Assembly: GCF_014204985.1 (NCBI RefSeq)
Contig: NZ_JACHMP010000001.1
Span: 5,456,001-5,520,000, forward strand
Source of the DNA: Streptosporangium becharense
GTDB lineage: Bacteria > Actinomycetota > Actinomycetes > Streptosporangiales > Streptosporangiaceae
Reading direction: 5' to 3'
DNA: 64,000 nt
The translations under genes and the position numbers were made by a program. Positions within the stretch are counted from its first letter, which is position 1. Every line of letters starts with the position of its first letter. Of the stretch, positions 7,538 to 16,759 are shown in pieces. The notes under the pieces were generated by a model, which saw only the letters and a list, made by a program, of their open reading frames with translations, had not been told where the DNA came from and did no database searches.

Positions 7538-8206
7538 ATGACCTCGACCGTCACCGACAGGCTCGCGGAGACCGTCAAACCCCGTCTCCGCGGCTGGTTG
7601 CACGCCGGAGCGCTGCCCGTGGCGCTCGTTGCGGGTTTCGTCCTCGTCGCGCTGGGCCCGACCCTGCAGGCCCGGCTCGCCGCCGCGGTCTACGCGATCA
7701 CGTCCGGCCTGCTCTTCGGCATCTCCGCCACCTACCATCGGAGCACGCTCTCCCCGCGGCAGGAGGCGGTTCTGCGCCGCCTCGACCACGCCAACATCTA
7801 TCTGATCATCGCGGGCACCTACACCCCTTTCGCGTTGCTCGCCCTGGAGGGGACGGCCCGCGCGGCGGTCCTCGGGGTGGTGTGGGCCGGCGCGATCGCC
7901 GGGGTGCTGTTCCGGGTGGTGTGGACCGGGGCGCCCAGGTGGCTGTCGACCGCGCTCTACATCGTCCTGGGCTGGACGGCGGTCTTCGTCCTGCCCCAGC
8001 TGGTGGCGGGGGCGGGCGTGGCAGCGGTGGCGCTGGTCTTCGTCGGCGGCGTCCTGTACACCGCCGGGGGGATCGTCTACGCCATGCGCCGTCCCGACCC
8101 CGCCCCCCGCTGGTTCGGCTTCCACGAGGTCTTCCACGCCTTCACCATCGCGGCCTACGTGGCCCAGTACGTGGCGGTGTCCCTGGTCGTCTACACGGCG
8201 GCCTGA
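7538..8206 (+). CDS. Hemolysin III / PAQR-type membrane protein
   Basis: 222 residues, seven predicted membrane segments, the length usual for HlyIII proteins. Conserved metal-binding signature residues are present: the His after the second helix (GISATYHRS, about residue 67) and the paired His in GFHEVFHAF (about residues 198-202). PAQR family proteins are membrane hydrolase-like proteins with a zinc site; the bacterial role is poorly defined and the hemolysin name is historical. There is no Shine-Dalgarno before the ATG, consistent with a leaderless transcript from the palindromic promoter. Confidence 0.9.
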   Translation: MTSTVTDRLAETVKPRLRGWLHAGALPVALVAGFVLVALGPTLQARLAAAVYAITSGLLFGISATYHRSTLSPRQEAVLRRLDHANIYLIIAGTYTPFALLALEGTARAAVLGVVWAGAIAGVLFRVVWTGAPRWLSTALYIVLGWTAVFVLPQLVAGAGVAAVALVFVGGVLYTAGGIVYAMRRPDPAPRWFGFHEVFHAFTIAAYVAQYVAVSLVVYTAA

Positions 8207-8283
8207 CGCTCCGGAGCGCGCGGGGCTCCAGGACGCGCCGGGGCGTTCACGGCACTCCATGACGCGTCGAAAGCTAGTCCGAT

Positions 8284-8311
8284 TTGACCCTTTTGTGGTG
8301 TCCGGTAGGGG
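8284..8311 (+). promoter_or_regulatory. Housekeeping-type promoter for HdeD-like gene
   Basis: TTGACC (8284-8289), a 16-base spacer and TAGGGG (8306-8311) match the sigma70/HrdB consensus. The start codon is 47 bases further on. Confidence 0.55.
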
Positions 8312-8357
8312 GTCCTACGGAAAGGAGACAGTCAAGCGACAAAGAAGGGGGGCGGAA

Positions 8358-8918
8358 GTGGACGAGCTATCCCGCACCTGGTGGGTGTATCTGGTCCGGG
8401 GTGCGTGCGCGATCCTGTTCGGCCTGCTGGCCGTCGTCTGGCCGGACATCACGCTCTACGCCCTGGTCGTCGTCTTCGGCGCCTTCGCCGTCGTCAACGG
8501 GGTCTTCTCGCTGTTCAACGCCGGGCGGGGAGGATCTCGGGCCTGGATGATCCTGGCCGGTGTCGTGGGCATCCTGGCCGGTGTCGCGGTCCTCCTCTGG
8601 CCGGGGATCACCGCGCTGTCCCTGCTGGTCCTCATCGCGGCCTGGGCCATCGCCGTCGGCATCCTGGAGATCGTGGCGGCGGTCCGGCTGCGCAAGGTCA
8701 TGGAGGGTGAGTGGACCTTCATCGTCAGCGGTGTGCTGTCGGTGCTGTTCGGCCTTCTGCTGCTGGCCTGGCCGGCGGCCGGCGCGCTCGCCATGATCTG
8801 GCTCATCGGCACGATGGCCATCGTCTACGGCGTTGCCCTGCTGATGCTGGCGTTCCGGCTGCGGGGCCTCGGCATGCGGAGCCCCGGCGCCCCCGGCCGT
8901 ACGCCCCGGGCGGCCTGA
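8358..8918 (+). CDS. HdeD/DUF308 family membrane protein
   Basis: 186 residues beginning at GTG 8358 after a strong AAGGGGGGCGG ribosome site; the longer frame from 8259 runs through the promoter and is unlikely. Six short membrane helices occur as three pairs with repeated GxxAVVWP/GVAVLLWPGIT/GLLLLAWPAA motifs, typical of HdeD-like DUF308 proteins, which have been tied to acid or envelope stress in enterobacteria. In actinomycetes the role is unknown. The C-terminal tail is short, basic and Pro/Arg-rich. Probably monocistronic. Confidence 0.85.
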   Translation: MDELSRTWWVYLVRGACAILFGLLAVVWPDITLYALVVVFGAFAVVNGVFSLFNAGRGGSRAWMILAGVVGILAGVAVLLWPGITALSLLVLIAAWAIAVGILEIVAAVRLRKVMEGEWTFIVSGVLSVLFGLLLLAWPAAGALAMIWLIGTMAIVYGVALLMLAFRLRGLGMRSPGAPGRTPRAA

Positions 8919-9044
8919 GAGCCCGACTCTCGCCTCGTGCGGGTGCCGGATGTCCGCCTTGTGCGGGTGCCTGGCATCCGCGTCGCGTCGTATGCGCGAC
9001 TGACGCCCGGCTTCCCGCGGTCTCGCGCCGTGCGGGTTCCGACG

Positions 9045-9068
9045 CCCGGCCCGTGACCATGGGCCGGG
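9045..9068 (+). terminator. Hairpin after HdeD-like gene
   Basis: CCCGGCCC (9045-9052) and GGGCCGGG (9061-9068) pair around an eight-base loop, 127 bases past the stop. The intervening 8919-9044 is GC-rich, degenerate sequence without an ORF I can support. Confidence 0.4.
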
Positions 9069-9110
9069 TGGTCCCGCATGTGCGTGTCGGACATCTATCG
9101 CAGGAAAATA

Positions 9111-9140
9111 TTCACAATAACTGGACTTAAAGCGTAATGT
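9111..9140 (+). promoter_or_regulatory. Promoter for lysine aminotransferase gene
   Basis: TTCACA (9111-9116), an 18-base spacer and TAATGT (9135-9140) lie in the only AT-rich stretch of the gap. The leader would be about 50 bases long. Confidence 0.5.
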
Positions 9141-9198
9141 CTCCGTGTTAGCACGCGAAAGACGGGGGATCATCTGCCCGACTCGCTGTGGAGGGGAC

Positions 9199-10500
9199 AT
9201 GGACGTGCACGGCCGTCTCGCTCGTCATCTGCTCGTCGACGGTTACCGGCTGGTGCTGGACCTCGATCGGAGCCGGGGCTCCCGGCTCGTCGACGCCCAC
9301 ACCGGCCGGAGCTATCTGGACTTCTACACCTTCTTCGCCTCCGCGCCGCTCGGCGTGAACCCGTTCGACGACGACCCGGAGTTCCTGGCGCTGCTCGGCC
9401 GGGTCGCCGCCAACAAGCCGGCCAACTCCGACCTCTACACCGGCCACCTGGCCGAGTTCGTCGAGACGTTCGTCCGGGTGCTGGGTGATCCCGAGCTGCC
9501 GCACCTGTTCTTCGTGGAGGGCGGCGCACTGGCCGTGGAGAACGCGCTGAAGTGCGCCTTCGACTGGAAGAGCCGCCGCAACGCCGCGGCCGGCCGCTCG
9601 CCGGAGCTGGGCACCCGGGTGCTCCACCTCACCCGTGCCTTCCACGGGCGTAGCGGTTACACCCTCTCGCTGACCAACACCGACCCGGTCAAGACCGACC
9701 GCTTCCCGAAGTTCGACTGGCCCAGGATCGAGGTTCCGGCGATCCACTTCGGCGACGTCGAGGCCGCCGAGGAGCGGGCCCTGGCCGCCGCACGGGCGGC
9801 CTTCGAACGCCACCCGCACGACATCGCCTGCTTCATCGCCGAGCCCATCCAGGGGGAGGGGGGTGACAACCACATGCGGGCCGAGTTCCTGCTCGCGATG
9901 GAGCGGCTCTGCCACGAGCACGACGCGCTTGTCGTCATGGACGAGGTGCAGACCGGCGGCGGGACCACCGGCACCCCCTGGGCGTACCAGCAGCTGGGCC
10001 TGCACCCCGACATCGTGGCCTTCGCCAAGAAGATCCAGGTCGGCGGGGTGATGGCCGGACGCAGAGTCGACGAGGTGCCCGGCAACGTCTTCCAGGTCAG
10101 CGGCAGGATCAACTCCACCTGGGGAGGCGGGCTGGTCGACATGGTCCGCTCACGCCGGATGTTGGAGATCGTGGAGCGCGACGGCCTGATCCCGCGGGCG
10201 GGCAGGCTCGGCACCGAGCTTCTCACCGGTCTGCTGGGGCTTCAGGAGCGCTTCCCCGACCTGGTGGAGAACGCCCGGGGACGCGGCCTGATGTGCGCCT
10301 TCGACCTGCCGGACGCCGTCGAGCGTGATCTGCTGGTGGCCCGGCTCAGGGAGGATGAGGGCGTGCTGGCCCTACCGTGCGGCGAGCGGTCGGTACGGCT
10401 GCGTCCCGCGCTGTCGGTCACCTCCGACGAACTGTCGGAGGGCGTCGCCGCCATCGGCCGCGTCCTGACGGCATTCCGCGACCTGCGCCTTTCGGCCTAG
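9199..10500 (+). CDS. lat: L-lysine 6-transaminase (lysine epsilon-aminotransferase)
   Basis: 433 residues from ATG 9199, preceded by GAGGGGAC. Class III PLP aminotransferase of the Lat subgroup. Landmarks are FYTFFASAPLGVNP near residue 45, the FFVEGGALAVENALK cofactor loop (~residue 112), FIAEPIQGEGGDNHMR (~212), the PLP-contacting Asp in VMDEVQTGGGTTG (~250) and the Schiff-base lysine in FAKKIQVGG (Lys277 or 278). The enzyme transfers the epsilon-amino group of lysine to 2-oxoglutarate, giving aminoadipate semialdehyde/piperideine-6-carboxylate. In beta-lactam producers this feeds alpha-aminoadipate; it also serves lysine catabolism or stress. No beta-lactam or ectoine genes are adjacent, so its use here is open. 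Confidence 0.93.
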   Translation: MDVHGRLARHLLVDGYRLVLDLDRSRGSRLVDAHTGRSYLDFYTFFASAPLGVNPFDDDPEFLALLGRVAANKPANSDLYTGHLAEFVETFVRVLGDPELPHLFFVEGGALAVENALKCAFDWKSRRNAAAGRSPELGTRVLHLTRAFHGRSGYTLSLTNTDPVKTDRFPKFDWPRIEVPAIHFGDVEAAEERALAAARAAFERHPHDIACFIAEPIQGEGGDNHMRAEFLLAMERLCHEHDALVVMDEVQTGGGTTGTPWAYQQLGLHPDIVAFAKKIQVGGVMAGRRVDEVPGNVFQVSGRINSTWGGGLVDMVRSRRMLEIVERDGLIPRAGRLGTELLTGLLGLQERFPDLVENARGRGLMCAFDLPDAVERDLLVARLREDEGVLALPCGERSVRLRPALSVTSDELSEGVAAIGRVLTAFRDLRLSA

Positions 10501-10673
10501 CCGCCGCACCCCGGCCCCGCCCCGGTTCGGGCAGTCATCCCTGACTTCCGCGTCCAGGTCCCGGTCCGGGCGTCCGGCTCGGCCGCCGCGTCCAGGCGCC
10601 GCCTCGCCGGCCCCGCCCTGGTCTCCGCGTCCAGGCCCCGGTTCCGGTCCGCCTCGCCGGCCCGTGACCGGGG

Positions 10674-10940
10674 TCAGGCGCAGGGTCGGTGGTCGGGTGG
10701 TTTCTCCCCGGACACCCGCTTCAGCCACACGCCGATCGCGGTGCCCCGGCAGTCGGCGCCAAGCTTGGCGTAGATGCGGTTGACGTGGTTCTTCACGGTC
10801 TTCTCGCTCAGGAACAGGTGCTGGGCTATCTGCCCGTTGGAACGACCGGCCGCGATCAACTCCATGACTTCGGTCTCCCGCCTGCTCAGGCGGGCCACGA
10901 CTTTCGGGTCCGCGTCGAACGGGACGTCGTCGACTCTCAT
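10674..10940 (-). CDS. Stand-alone LuxR-type HTH regulator, 88 aa
   Basis: The whole protein is essentially one GerE/LuxR DNA-binding domain: [20 protein letters not shown], then [20 protein letters not shown], residues ~18-60. There is no receiver or ligand domain, so it lacks the usual input module. GGAGG stands five bases before the ATG. A palindrome at 10948-10964 sits just upstream of that ribosome site and may be its own operator. Similar orphan HTH proteins act in actinomycete development, but the target here is unknown. Confidence 0.85.
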   Translation of the reverse strand: MRVDDVPFDADPKVVARLSRRETEVMELIAAGRSNGQIAQHLFLSEKTVKNHVNRIYAKLGADCRGTAIGVWLKRVSGEKPPDHRPCA

Positions 10941-10947
10941 CCGGCCT

Positions 10948-10964
10948 CCGTGGTTGCAACACGG
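10948..10964 (-). promoter_or_regulatory. Palindrome next to the LuxR-type gene start
   Basis: CCGTG and CACGG flank a GTTGCAA core (10948-10964) directly upstream of the Shine-Dalgarno. Possible autoregulatory operator; inference only. Confidence 0.4.
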
Positions 10965-11054
10965 TCAGGTCGCCGAACCCCCGAGCTCACGGCGTAGCGA
11001 TAGCTGCGAGCATAACCCGCGATATCCGTTTTTGGTGGATGAGGTGACAACGCA

Positions 11055-11084
11055 GAACGGCCGGTCCGTGAGGACCGGCCGTTC
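11055..11084 (-). terminator. Terminator of tRNA-His
   Basis: GAACGGCCGGTCC and GGACCGGCCGTTC form a perfect 13-bp stem around GTGA, three bases after the encoded CCA end. Confidence 0.85.
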
Positions 11085-11087
11085 CCG

Positions 11088-11164
11088 TGGGGTGAGTGAA
11101 GGGACTTGAACCCTCGACATCCAGGACCACAACCTGGCGCTCTGCCAACTGAGCTACACCCACC
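11088..11164 (-). tRNA. tRNA-His (anticodon GTG)
   Basis: Acceptor 5' GTGGGTG pairs with 3' CACTCAC (one G-U). D-arm GCTC/GAGC, anticodon stem CCAGG/CCTGG with loop TTGTGGT (anticodon GTG), and T-arm with GGTTCAAGTCC follow. An extra G at the 5' end (11164) and discriminator C (11091) match the G-1:C73 identity pair of histidine tRNAs. CCA appears to be encoded at 11090-11088. A TACACT box (11190-11195 on the minus strand) is a plausible -10 about 20 bases upstream. Confidence 0.96.
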
Positions 11165-11239
11165 ATCGCCGCCGCAGCAGCACATGAAAAGTGTAGCGGG
11201 CTTTGGGAGTCGTTTCGCACCTGGTTTTCGGCGAGCCGC

Positions 11240-11842
11240 TCACACTGTGCCGGTAATCACACTCTCGGCGATGCCCCGGGCGGTGACGGAGTCGGGGCCC
11301 GGCTGGGGTACGAAGATCGCCGCACGGTAGTAGCGCAGCTCACGGATGCTCTCGACGATGTCGGCCAGCGCCCGGTGACCCCCCTGCTTCTCGGGCGAGG
11401 CGAAGTAGACCCGCGGGTACCACCGCCGGGCCAGTTCCTTGACCGACGACACGTCGATCATCCGGTAGTGCAGGAACGCGTCCACTGCGGGCATGTCGCG
11501 TGAGAGGAACGAACGGTCCGTGGCGATGGAGTTGCCGCACAACGGGGCCCGCTTCGGTTCCGGGATGTGACGGCTGATGTAGCCCAGGACCATCGACTCG
11601 GCCTCGGCCAGCGTCACGCCTGCGGCCAGCGCCTCCAGCAGGCCGGAGGCGGTGTGCATCTCACGCACCACGTCCGACATCTGCTCCAGCGACTCGGGCG
11701 GAGGCTTGATCACCACGTCCACGCCCTCGTCAAGCTGGTTCAGCTCGCCGTCGGTGACCACGCAGGCCACCTCGACGAGGGCGTCACGGCCGAGGTCGAG
11801 CCCGGTCATCTCACAGTCGATCCAGACCAGCAGGTCACTCAT
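11240..11842 (-). CDS. orn: Oligoribonuclease
   Basis: 200 residues, full length. DEDDh exonuclease motifs are complete: [10 protein letters not shown] at residues 6-15, [13 protein letters not shown] (~108), and the final HRALADI with catalytic His/Asp (~158-163). The enzyme degrades 2-5 nt RNAs and the c-di-GMP product pGpG to mononucleotides. The start at 11842 was chosen because homology begins there; TACCCT lies seven bases upstream of the ATG with no Shine-Dalgarno, so a leaderless transcript is likely. The long upstream extension of the frame overlaps the neighbouring gene and is not coding. Confidence 0.96.
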   Translation of the reverse strand: MSDLLVWIDCEMTGLDLGRDALVEVACVVTDGELNQLDEGVDVVIKPPPESLEQMSDVVREMHTASGLLEALAAGVTLAEAESMVLGYISRHIPEPKRAPLCGNSIATDRSFLSRDMPAVDAFLHYRMIDVSSVKELARRWYPRVYFASPEKQGGHRALADIVESIRELRYYRAAIFVPQPGPDSVTARGIAESVITGTV

Positions 11843-11865
11843 AGCCTTCAGGGTAGTCCTCCTCC

Positions 11866-13437
11866 TCAGGAGAGCTTCAGGGACTTGATGACCTGGTCGG
11901 CGACCGACAGGCCCAGATTGTCCGGTACGGAGACGTAGGCCAGCGCCGGGGTGGCTCCCGCGCCGCGGTCCACGATCACGAACGCCGCTCGTTCCCGCTT
12001 CCACTTCCAGCCGTTGGCCGCGGACTGCTCGGAGAAGTCGAGATCGATCATGAGGAGCCAGGCGTCTCTGCCGCCCACCTTGATGGCCTTGTCCTCGACG
12101 ATCTTCCGCTGGTGCGGCGGGCTGTAGAAGGCGGGTTCGACCACCTGCAGCAACGTCGCGGCGGTCGAACGCATGCTCGCGGGGCCGTTGTAGCCGTACG
12201 CGGTCGGCAGTTCACCGGTGAAGACGTTGCCCAGCCAGTCGTTGCCCTGGCCGTCGAAGTCGCTCTGCGCGACGGCCACGACCCCGCTGGTCCACTTGAT
12301 GCCGAGCGAGCCGCCGAGATTCGCCGGAACCCGCCACGAGCCGCCGGGGACCTCGAAGGACAGCCCGGTCACCGGGTCGGTGACGCGACCGTCCTGCGGC
12401 TGGGGCGCCGCGCCGGAACTCGGCTGCTGCGAGGGAGTCCCCTCCGGGGTCGGCGGCGCCGAGGGCCGGCGGCTCAGCGTGGGAACAGGGGCGGGCAACC
12501 CGGTGGGGCCGCCCGCGTTGTCCGTACGGTTGACGTCGACCAGGTAGATCACGCCGATCAGGACCACGACGGCCAGGACCAGCGCACCGCTGCCGCCCAG
12601 GATCCACGGCAGCGGGCTGTTCCTGCGGGGCGGGGGGCCGGCGGGGTAACCGCCGAACTGCGGGGAGGGCAACTGCATGGTGACGCCGCCCTGCCCGGCA
12701 CCCCACTGTGGCTGAGCACCGTGCGGGGGCGGGCCGCTCCACTGTGGCTGACCGGCACCCTGGCCCTGCGGCCCACCACCGGGGCCCGGGTCCTGTGGGC
12801 TGGCCCACTGTGGCTGACCGGCACCCGGCTCCTGGGGTCCGCCACCGGGGCCCGGGTCCTGTGGGCTGGCCCACTGTGGCTGACCGGCACCCGGCTCCTG
12901 GGGTCCGCCACCGGGGCCCGGGTCCTGTGGGCTGGCCCACTGTGGCTGACCGGCACCCGGCTCCTGGGGTCCGCCACCGGGGCCTGAGTTCTGCGGGCCG
13001 GTCCACCGGGGCTGCTCCGCATCCGAACCCTGCGGGCCGGTCCACCGGGGTTGTTCCGTGCCGGGCCCCTGCGGGCCGCTCTCCTGCGGCTGCTCCGCGT
13101 CTGAGTCCCCGTGCCGGACGGCGGGCCCGTCACCCCCCGCCGCAGGGTCGCCGGGTGCGGCCGGATCGTCGAACCCCGCCTGGTTACCGGGGGCCGTCGA
13201 GCCGCCGGGTGCGGCCGGGCCGCCGGATCCCGGAATCGGATCCGCCTGCTGAGGGGCGGTCTCCGCAGGCTGCGGTTGGAGGAGGACGGAGCCCGTCTGC
13301 GGCCCCTGGGACGCCGTCTGCCCCGCGAGGGATTCCATCGCGTGGGTGGCATCGGTCCACTGGCTCCCGTCCCACCACCGCAGATGTGGTGAGCCGTAGG
13401 GGTCGGGATACCAGCCGGATGGGGTCTGCGTGGTCAT
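11866..13437 (-). CDS. DUF2510 membrane protein with Gly/Pro/Gln repeat region
   Basis: 523 residues. An N-terminal DUF2510 motif ([20 protein letters not shown], residues ~8-28) is followed by ~240 residues of low-complexity Gly/Pro/Gln, including near-identical 22-residue repeats encoded by 12739-12994. A single membrane helix ([20 protein letters not shown]) follows, then an extracytoplasmic domain of ~200 residues that looks globular ([17 protein letters not shown] onward). Type II topology is expected, with the DUF2510 head inside. DUF2510 is a short motif common in actinobacterial membrane proteins, of unknown function. TACTCT is seven bases before the ATG, suggesting leaderless mRNA. 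The gene ends 23 bases before orn. Confidence 0.85.
   Translation of the reverse strand: MTTQTPSGWYPDPYGSPHLRWWDGSQWTDATHAMESLAGQTASQGPQTGSVLLQPQPAETAPQQADPIPGSGGPAAPGGSTAPGNQAGFDDPAAPGDPAAGGDGPAVRHGDSDAEQPQESGPQGPGTEQPRWTGPQGSDAEQPRWTGPQNSGPGGGPQEPGAGQPQWASPQDPGPGGGPQEPGAGQPQWASPQDPGPGGGPQEPGAGQPQWASPQDPGPGGGPQGQGAGQPQWSGPPPHGAQPQWGAGQGGVTMQLPSPQFGGYPAGPPPRRNSPLPWILGGSGALVLAVVVLIGVIYLVDVNRTDNAGGPTGLPAPVPTLSRRPSAPPTPEGTPSQQPSSGAAPQPQDGRVTDPVTGLSFEVPGGSWRVPANLGGSLGIKWTSGVVAVAQSDFDGQGNDWLGNVFTGELPTAYGYNGPASMRSTAATLLQVVEPAFYSPPHQRKIVEDKAIKVGGRDAWLLMIDLDFSEQSAANGWKWKRERAAFVIVDRGAGATPALAYVSVPDNLGLSVADQVIKSLKLS
12739..12994. repeat. 66-bp tandem repeat inside the DUF2510 gene
   Basis: Copies at 12797, 12863 and 12929 are almost identical; an older diverged copy precedes them at 12739. 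The period is a multiple of three, so the protein gains 22 residues per copy ([20 protein letters not shown] plus Asp-Pro). Confidence 0.9.
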
Positions 13438-13491
13438 GGCCGTCAGAGTAGTGAGAACCGCCTGGCGGTGCATCGCGGGGCCGGCGGGACG

Positions 13492-14988
13492 TCATGAACA
13501 CCGGTAGGTGAAGCTCGTCCTGTCCTGGAGCTTCTTCCCCACGGGCAGCGGGGAGACCAGTTCCAGGGTGGCGGTGCCCCGGAAGCTCCCCTCGCCCTTG
13601 ACCGTCCACTCCAGGGTCACCCGGTGCGAGGTCGTTCCGGGCGGGATCCGGTCACTCTGCTCGATCGGCTCCTCGCGGTCGCTCCGCCTCCACCGGTAGC
13701 GGATCTCGCCCGCGGAACCGTTCGTTGAGAACACGCCGGTGATCTTGACGGTCGTGTCGCATCCCTGGGTCTTCTTCGGCGCGCGCGCGTCGACCTTCGT
13801 CACCTCCAGCGACGCGGCGGGATCACGGAACAACCACACCGCCACCCCGGCCACGACCATCAGCGACAGGATCACCGCGGAGAGGGCCGTACGGCCGCGG
13901 CGGCGGGCGGGAGAGAGGGAGGGTGGGCGGGCGGCGGCTCTCCTGAGCCGGTCACCGGCCAGTTCGGTCTCCTGCTGTCCCCGGCCGGCCCGCCACACCT
14001 GGGCGGCGGTGGTGTCCGGCGGCACCCCGGGGCCGAAGCGCAGTGCCACGTCCTCGGCGCGGGGCTCGCCGGCCGCGGGGACACGGAGCATCGTGACGAC
14101 CTCACCCTCGTCACGGCCCGACGGCGTGGAGGCCGCCGGGCTCGTCCAGCCGGAGGCGGAGGCAGCCGGACTCGTCCGGGCGGGCGTGGAGACCGTCGGG
14201 TTCGCCCAGGCGGGCGGGGAGGCCGCCGGGTTCGCCGCACCGGGGGTGGCGTACGCCGACCACAGGCGCACGGTCTCGGCGAGGCCGGCGTGCCCGGTGA
14301 GGCCGGGCGGCTGCCGGTCCAGTCCGGAGAGCAGGGTGTCGCGGGCCGTGGCGAGGCCGTGCAGGGAGGCCGTCGCCGCCACCCGCTCGAACAGGGCGGC
14401 GGTCTGTGGTTCGCCGGCGGCCCAGGTCGCTGCCAGGCCGCGGGCCAGCGACGCCCAGGCCGCCACGTCACGCTCCGGCGCCGGCGGGCGGCCGAACAGC
14501 GCGTCGGTCAGGCCCCGCTTGGCGAGCAGCGCCGACCCGTCCGCGGCGATCACCACATTGCCGGGATGCAGCTCCCCGTGGGTCAGCCCGGCGGCGTGCA
14601 CGGCCAGCAGCGTCCGTGCGGTCTCCATCAGGACGGCGGCCGCGCCGTCCGCGCCGGGTCCGTCGGACCCGGGGACGCCGGACAGCAGGTCGCCCACGGT
14701 CGGCCCGGCCGGCGCGGCGGTGAGCAGCCACACCTCACCCTGGGCCGTGACCAGGTCGGCGACGGGGAGCAGGCCGGTCAGGCCGTCCCGGGCGAGCCCG
14801 CGGTCGGTGAGCACGGCGGCGACCAGCCGCTCGCGCGCCGCGGCGTCGGTGACCAGCCCCGGCTCGAACCTCAGCACGCCGCCCGGCTGCCCGCCGGGCG
14901 TCACGGCGGAGGACCAGGTGCCCAGGTCGTCGGCCCACACGCGGCCCGCCAGCCGGAATCCGGCCACGTCCTGCCGCCCAACGCTCAT
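13492..14988 (-). CDS. Pseudokinase-like membrane protein
   Basis: 498 residues. The N-terminal ~260 residues resemble a degraded protein kinase fold: LLTAAPAGPTVGDLLSG in the hinge position, then AGLTHGELHPGNVVIA (H137 to N144), where the HRDxKxxN catalytic loop should be. The catalytic Asp is replaced by Glu139 or Leu, and I see no VAIK lysine, DFG or APE. A Pro/Ala/Ser/Thr linker (~245-300), one membrane helix (~370-390) and an extracellular C-terminal domain with a Cys pair (GCDTT and the terminal YRCS) follow. SD GGAGG precedes the ATG. It lies 19 bases after the active kinase gene, so it is probably its partner or scaffold (inference). Confidence 0.72.
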   Translation of the reverse strand: MSVGRQDVAGFRLAGRVWADDLGTWSSAVTPGGQPGGVLRFEPGLVTDAAARERLVAAVLTDRGLARDGLTGLLPVADLVTAQGEVWLLTAAPAGPTVGDLLSGVPGSDGPGADGAAAVLMETARTLLAVHAAGLTHGELHPGNVVIAADGSALLAKRGLTDALFGRPPAPERDVAAWASLARGLAATWAAGEPQTAALFERVAATASLHGLATARDTLLSGLDRQPPGLTGHAGLAETVRLWSAYATPGAANPAASPPAWANPTVSTPARTSPAASASGWTSPAASTPSGRDEGEVVTMLRVPAAGEPRAEDVALRFGPGVPPDTTAAQVWRAGRGQQETELAGDRLRRAAARPPSLSPARRRGRTALSAVILSLMVVAGVAVWLFRDPAASLEVTKVDARAPKKTQGCDTTVKITGVFSTNGSAGEIRYRWRRSDREEPIEQSDRIPPGTTSHRVTLEWTVKGEGSFRGTATLELVSPLPVGKKLQDRTSFTYRCS

Positions 14989-15007
14989 CGTGGCCTCGTT
15001 CCTCCGT

Positions 15008-16759
15008 CTACCGCCGTCTGCGGTGCCGTCCCGTCACGCCGCGCTTGACGGCCAGTGTGAACGGTACGGTACCGCTCGTCACCAGCCCCAGCGCGAGGAG
15101 CGTGGCGGGGGCCGTCTCCACGGGGGGCGTGGCCGGGCCGATGGTCAGGCGCGGCTCCTGGGGGGTGCCCTGCGTCGGCTCGGGGCGGTCGGAGGTGGGA
15201 GGGTCGCCGGGCACGGTGGGCGCCGTCGTCGGCTCGTTCGCCGTCCTGGTGGGCGCCGCCGTCGGCGCGGACGACGGGCTGTCTGCCGGGGAGTCCGGTC
15301 GGTCGATGACGGAACTGTCCTCCGACGAGGGGGTGGGCGACGGCTCGGCAGTGGGCCGCGTCGTCGGACGGGCGGTCGGCCGGGTGGTCGGTCGCGTGGT
15401 GGGCTTCTTGGTGGGTGTGCGCGAGGCCGTGGGCGTCGGGGTGGACCTGGCCGCGGTCGGCGCGACCGTGGGGACGGTGGCGGGGGCGGTGGTCGAGGGG
15501 CTCTCGGTGGGGCTCTTGGTGGGGGTGTCCTCCGCCGACGGTGTCTCCTCGGGTTCCTCGGTCTCGTCCACGGGGAGGGCCGGGTCGTCCAGCAGGATCT
15601 CCGACGGGGTGGGATCCTGCGTGCTGACGGAGCTCTGCGACCGGGCCTCCGTGGCGCCGCCGACATTGATCAGGGCCGCGGTCACGCCGCCGATCACCGC
15701 GATGCAGCCGATGGCGGCGAGGATCTTGATGCCCAGCCTGCCGAACGGTGGGTCCCTGTCGTCGAGGTCCAGGTCCAGGTCGGATTGCGTGTCCGAGCGG
15801 GTGCCGGATCGTGTGTCCGAGCGGGTGCCGGAGCCGAGGTCGGTCCGGGCGAGTGAGGTGTCGGCCCGCGGAGCGGGCGAGTCCAGCGGGAAGAACGGCG
15901 CCAGCAGCGTGGCCATCGAGGCCAGGCGGCGCAGGCCCCGGCGTTGCCAGTCGGGCCCGTAGGCGTCGGCGGCGACGGCCTCCAGTTCGGTGAGGAAGGC
16001 GGTGGCGGTCGGCGGCCGGTCCGCGGGATGCTTGGCCAGGCCGCGCTCGATCAGCCCCTGGAGCGCCGGCGGCACCTCCTCGACGGGCGGCGGCATGCTC
16101 TGGTGCTGGCGGGTCAGCGCGGCGATGTTCGTGGCGCGGAAGGGGCGGGTGCCCGTCAGGCACTCGAAGAAGACGACGGTCGCGGCGTAGACGTCGGTGG
16201 CCGGGCCGGCCGGGCCGCCCAGCCACTGCTCGGGGGCCATGTACGGCGGGGTGCCCGCGGGGGCGTCGCCGTCACCGGAGCGCAACGCGATGCCGAAGTC
16301 GACGAGCTTGCTCGTCCCGTCGGCGTCCACCATCACGTTCTCGGGCTTGAAGTCGCGGTGCACGACGCCGGCCGCGTGCGCGGCGGCCAGCCCCAGCAGC
16401 GAGCCCTTCAGCACGGCCAGCGCCGCCTCGGGGCCGGTCGGCCCCTCCGAGCGCAGCAGCGACCGCAGGGCGACGCCGTTGACCAGTTCCATCACGATGG
16501 CGGCGCCGGCGCCCGACTCGACGTAGTCGTACAGCTGCACGGTATGCGGGCCGCTCAGCGTGTGCAGCAGCCGCGCCTCGTGCCGGAAGCGCGCGACGAA
16601 CCCGACGTCGCTCCGCAGCTCGTCGGACAGATACTTGATCGCCACCAGGACGCCGTCGGCGTCGTGCCGCGCCATCACCACCCGTCCGGCCGCGCCGGCG
16701 CCCAGCTCGCGGACCTCGCTGTAACCGGGGACCCGCCAGGCGGATGACGTGCCGTGCAT
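15008..16759 (-). CDS. Transmembrane Ser/Thr protein kinase
   Basis: 583 residues with a complete Hanks kinase domain at residues ~12-270: glycine loop GAGAAGRV, K42 in VAIK, E61, H134-R-D136-FKPEN141, D154-F-G and APE near 176. A basic/acid spacer with SDTRSGTRSDTQ-type repeats and a membrane helix (~330-350) follow, then a Thr/Pro/Ala-rich extracellular stalk with TTRPTTRPTARP repeats. A second hydrophobic stretch lies near the C-terminus before an Arg-rich end. No PASTA repeats, so it is not a PknB-type muropeptide sensor. GAGGAGACC precedes the ATG. It heads an apparent operon with the pseudokinase and DUF2510 genes downstream. Confidence 0.93.
   Translation of the reverse strand: MHGTSSAWRVPGYSEVRELGAGAAGRVVMARHDADGVLVAIKYLSDELRSDVGFVARFRHEARLLHTLSGPHTVQLYDYVESGAGAAIVMELVNGVALRSLLRSEGPTGPEAALAVLKGSLLGLAAAHAAGVVHRDFKPENVMVDADGTSKLVDFGIALRSGDGDAPAGTPPYMAPEQWLGGPAGPATDVYAATVVFFECLTGTRPFRATNIAALTRQHQSMPPPVEEVPPALQGLIERGLAKHPADRPPTATAFLTELEAVAADAYGPDWQRRGLRRLASMATLLAPFFPLDSPAPRADTSLARTDLGSGTRSDTRSGTRSDTQSDLDLDLDDRDPPFGRLGIKILAAIGCIAVIGGVTAALINVGGATEARSQSSVSTQDPTPSEILLDDPALPVDETEEPEETPSAEDTPTKSPTESPSTTAPATVPTVAPTAARSTPTPTASRTPTKKPTTRPTTRPTARPTTRPTAEPSPTPSSEDSSVIDRPDSPADSPSSAPTAAPTRTANEPTTAPTVPGDPPTSDRPEPTQGTPQEPRLTIGPATPPVETAPATLLALGLVTSGTVPFTLAVKRGVTGRHRRRR

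Noticed and set aside
9199-10500. Beta-lactam biosynthesis cluster inferred from lysine aminotransferase
   Set aside because: No ACV synthetase, isopenicillin N synthase or related genes nearby; the enzyme alone is not diagnostic.
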